DNA of 64,000 nt, taken from assembly GCA_038212305.1 (NCBI GenBank), contig JBBQUP010000004.1:1-64000 (forward strand), in the 5' to 3' direction. Below are positions 10,960 through 18,658 of the stretch, piece by piece. The position numbers and the translations under genes are program-made. Positions within the stretch are counted from its first letter, which is position 1. Each line of letters begins with the position of its first letter. Source of the stretch: JBBQUP01 sp038212305 (GTDB lineage Bacteria > Bacteroidota > Bacteroidia > Bacteroidales > Marinilabiliaceae). Below the pieces are notes generated by a model. That model worked only from the letters and a program-made list of their open reading frames with translations. It was not told where the DNA came from and ran no database searches.

Positions 10960-11412
10960 CTATATCAGCATCAGTTTAGCAAAAACCGCTATGCCTATCA
11001 TTAAAATAAATAATGAGACGGTTATTATTGTTAATACACCCATAATGCTATAGTGCATTTTCATAGCATGAAAGGCTTGTTCAACGAATTCTTCTTGTCG
11101 TCGAATAAGTCCTTGCTTAATTTTATCACCAAATCGATAAAGATAAAATCCAAGCAAAAAATAAATTAAAGCACAAACAATATAAGTGATAGAAATTATT
11201 AGAACCGCTGCTCCATCAAGAAAAGGTACAGATGCAGTTAAAGTTCTACTTAGAGCTCCAACCACAAAAGATGATATGAAAAAGACGAATCCAACTGTAA
11301 TAATTATGATCGCAATAAATTTTGACCATCGAGAAATAGTCATCAAATAATTTTCGGATCGAGGGGTTAACCTCATTTTAATCGAATCTTGTAAATCTGA
11401 ACTTTCAGTCAT
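10960..11412 (-). CDS. Four-helix inner-membrane protein, DUF5362-like
   Basis: 150 residues with about four hydrophobic helices (FIAIIIITVGFVFFISSFVVG, AAVLIISITYIVCALIYFLLG, and a C-terminal SIMGVLTIITVSLFILMIGIAVFA). A charged cytoplasmic loop RFGDKIKQGLIRRQEEFVEQAFHAMK lies before the last helix. The arrangement resembles small DUF5362 membrane proteins, assigned from memory. No catalytic motif is visible and the role is unknown. Confidence 0.5.
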   Translation of the reverse strand: MTESSDLQDSIKMRLTPRSENYLMTISRWSKFIAIIIITVGFVFFISSFVVGALSRTLTASVPFLDGAAVLIISITYIVCALIYFLLGFYLYRFGDKIKQGLIRRQEEFVEQAFHAMKMHYSIMGVLTIITVSLFILMIGIAVFAKLMLI

Positions 11413-11512
11413 AATCTATTAAATTAAAGGGAAGATGTATTACTTGTAATAGAACTTGATAATCTTTTAAAATAGGGATTAAAACTAACCAATTGCAAAT
11501 TTGGTGCTGATT

Positions 11513-11557
11513 AAACTAAAAAAGCACCTCGTAGTAATGAGATGCTTTTTTAGTTTA
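11513..11557 (-). terminator. Bidirectional intrinsic terminator
   Basis: An almost perfect stem (AAACTAAAAAAGCA-CTC / GAG-TGCTTTTTTAGTTT, one bulge pair) immediately follows the stop of the STAS-like gene on the minus strand. T runs on both sides allow termination in either direction. Confidence 0.8.
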
Positions 11558-11569
11558 AATATTTTAAGT

Positions 11570-11950
11570 TTAGCTTTTAAACGATAACCAATCTTTCGCT
11601 TCTTCTATTGAATTAAAAGATTTAATATCTCGTCCACTCACTTTCATTACTCCATTAAACATAAATTGTTTTAATCCAACAATCCCAACAACGGCACTAG
11701 CTTTTAAAAATGGTTTATTTCCCTTAACAAACTCAACAAATAAATCTTTAATCGAACCATTAAAATGCATCCCATCAATATTTGTTAATCCTAAAACTGA
11801 ATTAACTGGTTGATGACGAATAAAATATGCACTCTCTTTTATTACAGATGTTATTTCTTTTTCATCACGAAGTCCAGCAAAATTCATATAAAAAAGAGTT
11901 CTTCCAGCGTGACTAATCAATTGGGTTTTACATTCGAGAACTTCACTCAT
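11570..11950 (-). CDS. STAS/SpoIIAA-like small protein
   Basis: 126 residues, soluble, no signal peptide. The pattern (RTLFYMNFAGLRDEKEITSV ... SVLGLTNIDGMHFNG ... FNSIEEAKDWLSFK) is that of short STAS/SpoIIAA-like proteins of Bacteroidota, which have a beta-alpha fold and often close with an 'EEAKDWL' helix. No partner kinase or phosphatase is next to it. The terminator just downstream suggests a single-gene unit. Function unknown. Confidence 0.5.
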   Translation of the reverse strand: MSEVLECKTQLISHAGRTLFYMNFAGLRDEKEITSVIKESAYFIRHQPVNSVLGLTNIDGMHFNGSIKDLFVEFVKGNKPFLKASAVVGIVGLKQFMFNGVMKVSGRDIKSFNSIEEAKDWLSFKS

Positions 11951-12060
11951 AATAAAGTATTAATTAATGATATGTAGCTAAATTAGCAAGTTTATTAACT
12001 AATACAATTATTTTATTGATAAAGCACCAAATTATTTTGATGAAACGACAATCAAATCAT

Positions 12061-12840
12061 CTACATACGTAAAATCACTGTTGCTTGATGTGGCAAAGCT
12101 CTAAAAATTGTTTTAGCATCAGCTTTTTCAAGCTCAATTTTTATTCCTGGGATATATTCAGGAAGTTTAAAGTGTCTCATCCCTCGAATTGTTTCTTTGA
12201 AGACTTTTATTTTTTGATTTAAAATTAGAGGAAAATAGGAGTATCCTTCTTTTTGTTCATGTATTATGGATATTTCAAATCCATTATCCAATTCGAAATA
12301 GTAAAAAGATGGATTTAAATCTAGCGTATCGCGCGCAACAACATTATTAGCAGCTTCAATGGTATCTTTGGGCGCTATAACTATTTTCTTTGGCACTTTA
12401 ACAATCGTAGAAGTTTGATTAATAATGTGCATGGGTGATGCCATGATATTAACAACTGCTTCGTTTGATAAACTTGCTAAAACCTCACTTTTGGTGAAAT
12501 CAATAATTTTGGCCTGGTGAACAATTACTCCTTTTAAATCAAGTAAAACCAAGCTATCTACTAAATCAACAATTAGTGTAACCGAATCGTATTTGGCTAG
12601 CTCTAACCTCGCTTGAATAAAAGCACTTTCTTTTCGAAGATTCAAAATCTTGGGGTACTCAATCCCTTCCATTGCTATCTCCGATTTATATTTTTCATTG
12701 ATAATGGTTATTTGTTTTTTAGCAGCCATTACACTTACAACAGTATAAGCCACTAGGAACAACAAACAAACAGCAATAAAAATAAATATTACTTTAAACT
12801 TTTTCACGAAGTTTATAAGAAGGCGTAAAATTTTAGTCAT
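12061..12840 (-). CDS. Membrane-anchored envelope protein of unknown function
   Basis: 259 residues. ATG at 12840 is preferred to the TTG one codon upstream. A basic N-terminus and one hydrophobic helix (VIFIFIAVCLLFLVAYTVVSVMAA, about residues 18-41) anchor a periplasmic domain with a coiled beginning and a beta-rich remainder (SVTLIVDLVDSLVLLDLKGV; ATVILRM at the C-terminus). No family is recognised. It is last in the direction of transcription after two L,D-transpeptidases, 75 bases downstream. A role in peptidoglycan or envelope attachment is inferred from position only. Confidence 0.6.
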   Translation of the reverse strand: MTKILRLLINFVKKFKVIFIFIAVCLLFLVAYTVVSVMAAKKQITIINEKYKSEIAMEGIEYPKILNLRKESAFIQARLELAKYDSVTLIVDLVDSLVLLDLKGVIVHQAKIIDFTKSEVLASLSNEAVVNIMASPMHIINQTSTIVKVPKKIVIAPKDTIEAANNVVARDTLDLNPSFYYFELDNGFEISIIHEQKEGYSYFPLILNQKIKVFKETIRGMRHFKLPEYIPGIKIELEKADAKTIFRALPHQATVILRM

Positions 12841-12914
12841 CAAGCTCTCTTTTATCGTTTTACAACTTACTTTTCAATTCTCAAAAACAGATTATAATTA
12901 TAAACCTTTATGCA

Positions 12915-13688
12915 TTAGTAGATATAAACCTTAGATCCAAGTACTAAGGTCTTATATACAACCTCTAAATCATCATCTCCTAGCCTAACGCATCCATGAG
13001 TTACAGGCATGCCTAAAAATCGCTGATATATCGTTCCATGAATTAAATACCCATCCCCTAAACTCATAGCATAATCCCCTAAAACACCATATTCGTACCG
13101 CGAATCATGGCGAGCTGAAGGAATAGGCAATCCTTCTTCAATAAACGACCAGTCAGGTCGTACCCAAACGGGATTTGTAATTTTCCCATGAACTTTGAGC
13201 ATTCCTTTTGGTGTTTGAAATTCCCATTTTTTCTTACCACTTTCTAGGGTTATATAACTACCTGTTGAGCATACTCCTTCGCGAACTAATGCTCTTTTAG
13301 CATTATACAACTTAAATGTGTTTTCTGAAATATTTATAACAATAAATGACTGCTTGGGAGTATAGGTATTTAACTTAGCTAAATTCTTATTGTATTCTTT
13401 TTCAAGAGATTTAAATAGTTTAACTCCATTTGATGATAAGCTATCGCTAATATTAAAAGTATTGTGATTTGATGTGGTCATGCGAACACCAACATCTTTT
13501 ACTCCATCTACCCAAAACAATAAATAAACAGGTATAAATGCGAGAAACAACATGAAAATTATAATATAGCTCAATCCTTTTATAACACGGATTAATTTAT
13601 TAAATGTTTTTTTTGATGATATTGGTTCATTCGCCAATTTATCAGGATTTAATTCTTCCATATTATTCGATATTATATTCTCTTTCAT
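12915..13688 (-). CDS. L,D-transpeptidase (YkuD domain), membrane-anchored
   Basis: 257 residues. The start ATG at 13686-13688 overlaps the upstream TGA as TGATG, so translation is probably coupled. A cytoplasmic tail of about 40 residues precedes one TM helix (YIIIFMLFLAFIPVYLLFW). The periplasmic C-terminal YkuD domain carries the catalytic signature HGTIY ... PVTHGCVRLGDDD, with the nucleophile Cys near residue 233. These enzymes form 3-3 peptidoglycan cross-links or attach proteins to meso-DAP. The domain is of the short kind with KTPKG-like substrate loop (WEFQTPKGML). It is the second of two transpeptidases in one operon. Confidence 0.9.
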   Translation of the reverse strand: MKENIISNNMEELNPDKLANEPISSKKTFNKLIRVIKGLSYIIIFMLFLAFIPVYLLFWVDGVKDVGVRMTTSNHNTFNISDSLSSNGVKLFKSLEKEYNKNLAKLNTYTPKQSFIVINISENTFKLYNAKRALVREGVCSTGSYITLESGKKKWEFQTPKGMLKVHGKITNPVWVRPDWSFIEEGLPIPSARHDSRYEYGVLGDYAMSLGDGYLIHGTIYQRFLGMPVTHGCVRLGDDDLEVVYKTLVLGSKVYIY

Positions 13689-14806
13689 CAATCAAATTTA
13701 AAAATATCATCAAACTTCCGTAACGATCCAATAATTACAACAGGTGTACCAATCCCTACTTCACTAAACATCTTATCTATGGCGCTATTGCTCAAAGCAA
13801 TGCATCCTTCTGTCCAATGAGCGCCTCGACCTCCTCCTCCATGAATTTGAATATTACTGCCGATGCCGGTATTGGTAGATATTGACCCGTTGCGTTTTTG
13901 CTTTGCAAACTTTTCTTTATCCGCTTCATTGGGGTAATTAATTGGAAGTGCTTTGTAATAGGTTGTACTACTTCCATTTTTTTTACTTGTTATATAGTAT
14001 ACTCCTTCGGGAGTCGCGTAATCACCACGTTGGCGTTTCTCTCCAATCCAGTTTTTACCAAATTCAGCTTCCCAAGTGTTGATTAACTGTCCAGATTTAT
14101 ACAAATAGCAACTTGTTGCCAATTTTTCAATAATAATAACAGTGGATTCTTTTTTACGAGACTGCGAAACAGCATCATTAAAATTTTTCATCCAATGTTT
14201 GTATTCTTGAAAATATTCTTGCATATGTTTTTTGGAGATATTATAAACATCTTCAATGTCGTCACCACCTTTATCGATTTTTTCGGCAGCTGAAATATAA
14301 TCACTTTTATTAAATGCCATTTTGCCCTCGGCATAAAGAAGTTTTGCTCGTACTTCTCTGGTTTTTAATCCAGAAGGGATAGGTAATTTAGAGAAATTCC
14401 GATTGAAATTCCGAACGATTAAATCAATTTCACTAATTCGTGAACTAAGGCGACTTTTTAGGTTTGCTTGATTTGTTTTTGAACTTCGTTTGGCTTTTAT
14501 CGCTTTATCGTATGATTGTCGAGCCAATCTGGCAATTTTATCATACCGCCGATTTAAAAAAAACTTTTTATTTTCGATAGCCCAAAAATACATGGCCGAA
14601 TCGTAAAGAACGACTGACTCATTAAATAATTTGGATGAATATTTACCTGAATGGGACTTTTGAGCACTTGAAATGGCTAAGCGTGCCTTGTCAAGCGCTG
14701 AAACTGGAGGAGCTGGCAATTTATAAATCCAAATAGCTACAACAACAAACCCAAAAAATAAAATAATACCTAAGGCAAACCATTTCAAATTAAGTGCTCT
14801 CAACAT
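13688..14806 (-). CDS. L,D-transpeptidase with N-terminal helical domain
   Basis: 372 residues. ATG 14806 is chosen over GTG 14809. One N-terminal TM helix (WFALGIILFFGFVVVAIWIY) is followed by a helical region of about 170 residues starting ALDKARLAISSAQKSHSGKYSS. This resembles the DUF4398-like helices also seen in the lipoprotein encoded just upstream. The YkuD catalytic domain is C-terminal: NIQIHGGGGRG and HWTEGCIALSN, nucleophile Cys near residue 335. The long helical arm could place the active site away from the inner membrane. It shares the TGATG junction with the next gene. An intrinsic terminator separates it from the lipoprotein gene, so it depends on read-through or its own promoter. 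Confidence 0.88.
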   Translation of the reverse strand: MLRALNLKWFALGIILFFGFVVVAIWIYKLPAPPVSALDKARLAISSAQKSHSGKYSSKLFNESVVLYDSAMYFWAIENKKFFLNRRYDKIARLARQSYDKAIKAKRSSKTNQANLKSRLSSRISEIDLIVRNFNRNFSKLPIPSGLKTREVRAKLLYAEGKMAFNKSDYISAAEKIDKGGDDIEDVYNISKKHMQEYFQEYKHWMKNFNDAVSQSRKKESTVIIIEKLATSCYLYKSGQLINTWEAEFGKNWIGEKRQRGDYATPEGVYYITSKKNGSSTTYYKALPINYPNEADKEKFAKQKRNGSISTNTGIGSNIQIHGGGGRGAHWTEGCIALSNSAIDKMFSEVGIGTPVVIIGSLRKFDDIFKFD

Positions 14807-14829
14807 CACAATTCTATAAACTTAGTCCT

Positions 14830-14857
14830 AAAAAAAACCCCCGGCATAACCGGGGAT
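14830..14857 (-). terminator. Intrinsic terminator after the lipoprotein gene
   Basis: The minus strand reads a CCCCGG stem, TTATG loop, CCGGGG, then seven T. It lies 30 bases after the lipoprotein stop and before the transpeptidase start, so the lipoprotein message can be made alone and in excess. Confidence 0.85.
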
Positions 14858-14886
14858 TTATACATTGTTAAGAAGCAAAAAGTTTC

Positions 14887-15480
14887 TTAGCGTTTTTTTG
14901 TTTTTTCGATAGCTGCAGTCAACTCATCTTTAATAGATACTGCTTTCTCTTTAGCAGCTTTGATTTTGTCGATAGTAGCAACATACTGACCATTATCATA
15001 AGCAGCTTGACACTCAGCAACAGTTGTTTCAATAACAGCCATTTCGCTAGCGATAGCTTCTAAAGCAGCTTTACCTTCTTTGCCTTTAGGTGCTTTTTTG
15101 ATAAGTTCTTTGTTTTCAGCAACCATAGTGGTTACTTCTCCAATTACAACTGCAATTTCTTCTTTCAATTGAGCTTTACGAGCAATTGAAGCAGATTTAA
15201 CTTGAACAGCAGTTTCAGATACATAAACTAAAGTTTTAGTAGCATCATCATAGTTCGAAAATAATTTTGATTTCTGAGTCTCAACAGCAGCTAAAGCAGC
15301 TTGTAAAGAATCTTGAATTTGAGCCAATTGCTCAGGAACGTAAACATCTGCTTCAGCAACTTTAGCTGAATCAACTGCAACATTAGCTGCATCGATCTCA
15401 GCTTGAGGAACTTTTGCACAACTTGCAAACATAACTACCATGGCTAGAGCCATCATGCTAAAAAATACATTCTTCTTCAT
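14887..15480 (-). CDS. Alpha-helical lipoprotein, candidate envelope spacer
   Basis: 197 residues. A clear lipoprotein signal (MKKNVFFSMMALAMVVMFASC, Cys 21) precedes an almost wholly helical, Ala/Lys/Glu-rich mature region. That region starts like DUF4398 proteins (AEIDAANVAVDSAKVAEADVYVPEQLAQIQDSLQAAL) and ends in the basic tail EKTKKR. The composition and its own strong terminator suggest an abundant protein. A TATCTTTA -7 box lies about 125 bases upstream. Small helical lipoproteins with a C-terminal Lys next to L,D-transpeptidases recall Braun's lipoprotein, which is tied to peptidoglycan through its terminal Lys. That analogy is inference. It is divergent from the ECF sigma factor. Confidence 0.75.
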   Translation of the reverse strand: MKKNVFFSMMALAMVVMFASCAKVPQAEIDAANVAVDSAKVAEADVYVPEQLAQIQDSLQAALAAVETQKSKLFSNYDDATKTLVYVSETAVQVKSASIARKAQLKEEIAVVIGEVTTMVAENKELIKKAPKGKEGKAALEAIASEMAVIETTVAECQAAYDNGQYVATIDKIKAAKEKAVSIKDELTAAIEKTKKR

Positions 15481-15604
15481 GGTTTTTTAATCTCCTGATT
15501 TTAATTAATGATTGATTTTTATTTTAATTTTGAGCCGAAGTTTATTTCAACTCGTCAATTCAAATTTCACTATTTAGACGCACCTTTTTTTAAAAGTAAC
15601 ACAA

Positions 15605-15637
15605 TAAAGATAAAATATTTTTCGGTTTGCAACCAAA
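15605..15637 (-). promoter_or_regulatory. Candidate promoter for the lipoprotein gene
   Basis: The minus strand has TTTG at 15634-15637, a 21-base spacer and TATCTTTA at 15605-15612. This is close to the Bacteroidota housekeeping pattern TTTG / TAnnTTTG. It abuts the start codon of the divergent sigma-factor gene (15641), so the two genes may interfere with or regulate each other. Confidence 0.4.
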
Positions 15638-15640
15638 TTT

Positions 15641-16213
15641 ATGACAAATAATTCAAAAACAACGCTTTCAGACGATAAAATTATTGAATTCATTCTAGAA
15701 TCTAACGATTCAAGAGGGTTTGAACAGCTCTATAATCGCTATTACAAGAAGGTTGTTGACAAGTGTTACTCATTTTTAAAAAACAGGCATCAAGCCGAAG
15801 ATATGGCTAATGACGTGATGTCGAAAGCTTATGAAAAACTTTCTACATTTAAATCAACTGCTTCATTTTCTTCATGGTTATATTCAATTACATACAATCA
15901 TTGCATCGATTTTTTGCGACTAAAAAAGAAATTACACTACCCTGAGTGGAATCAGGAGAATGCCTTACCCGAGATAATTGATGACACAGATGAGGATTTT
16001 ACCGAATTGAACTACAAAAATTTAATGAGCGTCTTCGAGCTCATCCACCCTGAGGAGAAAGCTATGCTTTTAATGAAATATCAAGATGGCATCTCTATAA
16101 AAGACATTAGTATCGCGTTAAGAATTAGCGAAAGTGCCGCTAAAATGAGAATTAAGCGAGCAAAAACACGTGCCCATTACGTTTATAAAGAAAAGTACAA
16201 CGAATCTCTCTAA
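15641..16213 (+). CDS. ECF-type RNA polymerase sigma factor
   Basis: 190 residues. The sigma-2 region includes FEQLYNRYYKKVVDKCYSFL and RHQAEDMANDVMSKAYEKL (core binding and -10 recognition). The sigma-4 region has MLLMKYQDGISIKDISIALRISESAAKMRIKRAK, a helix-turn-helix. The length is normal for the sigma-70 ECF group of Bacteroidota. No anti-sigma factor or FecR-like gene follows, so it may be a stand-alone member controlled by its own transcription. Its divergent neighbour is the helical lipoprotein, and the next gene is PepSY-like. An envelope regulon is plausible but not shown. Confidence 0.92.
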   Translation: MTNNSKTTLSDDKIIEFILESNDSRGFEQLYNRYYKKVVDKCYSFLKNRHQAEDMANDVMSKAYEKLSTFKSTASFSSWLYSITYNHCIDFLRLKKKLHYPEWNQENALPEIIDDTDEDFTELNYKNLMSVFELIHPEEKAMLLMKYQDGISIKDISIALRISESAAKMRIKRAKTRAHYVYKEKYNESL

Positions 16214-16276
16214 AAGTGACTTTTCGAAGACTTTTACGTCAATATCAATGTCATCAAATTTATTTAGACAAAAGAA

Positions 16277-16681
16277 ATGTTCCAACCCTTAAAAAAAATA
16301 TTTGCAAATTTTGTTACTCCCTTAAGCACAAGGGTTGAAAATAAATTTAATCAATTATTTCCTCGCGCTAAAAGCATCGAGTGGGTGACTGGGAATTCAT
16401 TTGATGAGGCACTTTTTTATCAAGATCAACATGAATACATTGCTAAATTTGATAAAAAAGGAAATTTCATTGATTACAAAATCAATTTGGATATACACAC
16501 AGAAGTCTCAACCGGTATCAAAGAGGTTATAGCTTCCTATGGCGAAATGATGAATGTGATTGCCATATATGGCGATTCAGGAATTAAAGAATACGAAATA
16601 ATTTACCGCAATCAAACATTGGATCGTTACTCACTGGCGCTCAATTCTGACGGATCGCATAAATCATCAGAAAAACTCTAG
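16277..16681 (+). CDS. PepSY-like small protein
   Basis: 134 residues without a clear signal peptide. The pattern (VENKFNQLFPRAKSIEWVTG ... EYIAKFDKKGNFIDYKI) is that of the PepSY-like/DUF2874 repeat of Bacteroidota, where 'FPxAxxVxW' leads a small beta sheet. Homologues are usually periplasmic. The missing export signal here, and the position 63 bases after the sigma-factor gene in the same direction, hint that it acts with that sigma factor in the cytoplasm. That is inference only. Confidence 0.55.
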   Translation: MFQPLKKIFANFVTPLSTRVENKFNQLFPRAKSIEWVTGNSFDEALFYQDQHEYIAKFDKKGNFIDYKINLDIHTEVSTGIKEVIASYGEMMNVIAIYGDSGIKEYEIIYRNQTLDRYSLALNSDGSHKSSEKL

Positions 16682-17120
16682 CTGTCAAACACCTAAACAA
16701 ATCTACTATCGCATAAGTTTATACAAATAATTTATCGATCGAAAAATTATTATTACTTGATGGAATAACATTGAGTGCATTTCTTAGTATTGCATTTAAG
16801 TGTTTCGTTATCTCTTCTCTTTCCTTGTTTTACTTGAACAATCAAATTAAATACCTCTTTTTTTTACGATAAAAGATGGTTCCAAATTATTTCAATTATA
16901 TTGCAGGTTCATATTAATTTAAACATTTAGCAATATCTAAATCATTATTGCATTTGATCCGAATGACTTAATATCTTTATAATATTTTTCAATTTTATTT
17001 TTAAACCAAACAGCAAAAAAATATGTTCTTAGACATACTTGAGTTATTTGTATCCAAATTCCAAACTTATATTTTTACTTCTTTTTCACGAGGCACTACA
17101 AAAAATTAAAATAAAACAAC
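16682..17120 (+). other. Leader region of the V-ATPase operon
   Basis: An AT-rich stretch of 439 bases without a convincing gene. It holds the promoter region for the V-ATPase operon. A poor -7 match (TATCTTTA) lies near 16973. A 28-codon open frame (ATG 17023-17025, stop 17107-17109, MFLDILELFVSKF...) ends 11 bases before the atpE start. It could be a leader peptide or chance. Confidence 0.35.
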
Positions 17121-17732
17121 ATGCAAAACAAACTTCAGGAACTTACTGATAAAATTTATAACGAAGGTATTCTTAAAGCCAGGCAAGAAGCTGAAGATAT
17201 TATTCAGCAGGCGAAAGAAGACGCTAAAACAATTGTTAGCGATGCAGAAAAACAGGCGAAAGAGTTAATTGCTAATTCAAATGCACAAGTTCTGGAACAA
17301 AAAAAGAATCTCGAAAGCGAGCTGGTATTAACATCTACTCAAGCCATTAATGCTTTAAAGCAACAAATATCAGAAGCCATTACGCTTAATGTTGTAAAAC
17401 CACCTATTAAGGAGTTATTCAATGACAAAAACTACATTCAATCACTTATACTTAAAGTGATTGCAGAGTGGGGTAAAACCGACCAGCAAAACCTTCTTTT
17501 GATGTTGCCAGAGACTGACAAAGCACAATTTGAAACATTTTTTAAAAACAATCTCTCAGACGAATTAAACAAGCAGATTACAATTGAATTTAGCAATCAG
17601 GTAAAATCTGGATTTAAAATCGAATCAAAAGCTGATAACTATCAAATAAACTTCAGCGAAACAGATTTTGTTAACTTCTTCAAAGCTTATCTTCGACCAA
17701 AAACAAGCGAAATTCTTTTTAATCAAAAATAG
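17121..17732 (+). CDS. atpE: V-type ATPase subunit E (peripheral stalk)
   Basis: 203 residues. The long N-terminal helix (KARQEAEDIIQQAKEDAKTIVSDAEKQAKEL) is the coiled-coil half of the EG peripheral stalk, and the C-terminal alpha/beta domain binds the top of the A3B3 head. It is first of the seven-gene operon, the normal position in Bacteroidota. No separate subunit G/H gene, which would pair with this helix, is seen in the operon. Confidence 0.85.
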   Translation: MQNKLQELTDKIYNEGILKARQEAEDIIQQAKEDAKTIVSDAEKQAKELIANSNAQVLEQKKNLESELVLTSTQAINALKQQISEAITLNVVKPPIKELFNDKNYIQSLILKVIAEWGKTDQQNLLLMLPETDKAQFETFFKNNLSDELNKQITIEFSNQVKSGFKIESKADNYQINFSETDFVNFFKAYLRPKTSEILFNQK

Positions 17733-17794
17733 ATTGAGACGTCAAATCCAACTTCAAAGTATTCTATCACAAACTAATATACAATAATAGAGAG

Positions 17795-18658
17795 ATGAGT
17801 AGAAACTATTACTGCCTAATTGCTGGTCTTCCCGATATTCTTTTAGAAGATAAAAAAACGGGGCAGTTTTTAAATGGATATCGCCAACTGTTGTCCGAAA
17901 GTCTTCATCCAGACGATTTAAAACTAATCTCATTACTATACTTGCCTTTTGATCATAAAAACATTGTTTCAGTCTATTACAAGCAAAACACACCTTTCGA
18001 TAATCGAGCAAACTACAACCTGGAAGATGTTGAAATTCTGATTGATAAACGACGTATCGAATTGAATGAGCCATCAGTTTTCCCTAACTATATCAACGAA
18101 GTGGTGGAGTCGGTTATTACAAGTGATGAACCAACATCTCCAAATATTTTGGAATTTTTACTCTCTAAAGCTTATTGGAATTACCTCTTTACGAATAAGA
18201 ACAAATTTATTAAGCGTTTAGCTGAATACGAAATTACCCAACGCAATGTATTTACAGCGCTAAATACTCGAAAGCATAACATTAACGTAAACAACCAATT
18301 AGTTGGCGACAATGAAATTACAGAAGCATTAATACGAAGTAAATCACGCGATTTTGGTCTCGCAGGCGAAATCGACAACATAGAGCAAATGATTCTGATT
18401 TTTGAAAATGATAACCTGCTCGAACGAGAACTAAAAATTGATACGCTCAAATGGCAATTCATTGACGACTCAACGTTTTTCAACTATTTCTCCATCGAAA
18501 AATTATTGGGTTTTACAGCTAAGCTGCTATTGGTTGAACGATGGATTGGATTAGAGCATGAAAGCGGTCAAATGCTTTTTGCAAAATTACTGAATGACCT
18601 AAAAACTGAATTTAAAATCCCTGAAGATTATACATTAAATCATGGAAAGAATAAATAA
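17795..18658 (+). CDS. DUF2764 protein of the V-ATPase operon
   Basis: 287 residues, soluble and largely helical, beginning MSRNYYCLIAGLPDILLED, which is the DUF2764 N-terminus. The family is known almost only from bacterial V-ATPase operons, between subunits E and A. Subunit C/d (the socket joining central stalk and rotor ring) is otherwise missing from this operon. The protein has similar size and helical content, so it is a reasonable stand-in for C/d; this is inference. The 3' end overlaps atpA by 17 bases, pointing to coupled translation. Confidence 0.8.
   Translation: MSRNYYCLIAGLPDILLEDKKTGQFLNGYRQLLSESLHPDDLKLISLLYLPFDHKNIVSVYYKQNTPFDNRANYNLEDVEILIDKRRIELNEPSVFPNYINEVVESVITSDEPTSPNILEFLLSKAYWNYLFTNKNKFIKRLAEYEITQRNVFTALNTRKHNINVNNQLVGDNEITEALIRSKSRDFGLAGEIDNIEQMILIFENDNLLERELKIDTLKWQFIDDSTFFNYFSIEKLLGFTAKLLLVERWIGLEHESGQMLFAKLLNDLKTEFKIPEDYTLNHGKNK

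Noticed and set aside
14887..15480. Lipoprotein as a classical Lpp (Braun's lipoprotein) homologue
   Set aside because: It is more than twice the length and lacks the Lpp heptad signature, so only functional analogy is proposed.
17023..17109. 28-codon frame before atpE as a gene
   Set aside because: Too short and without recognised features; kept only as a possible leader in the region description.
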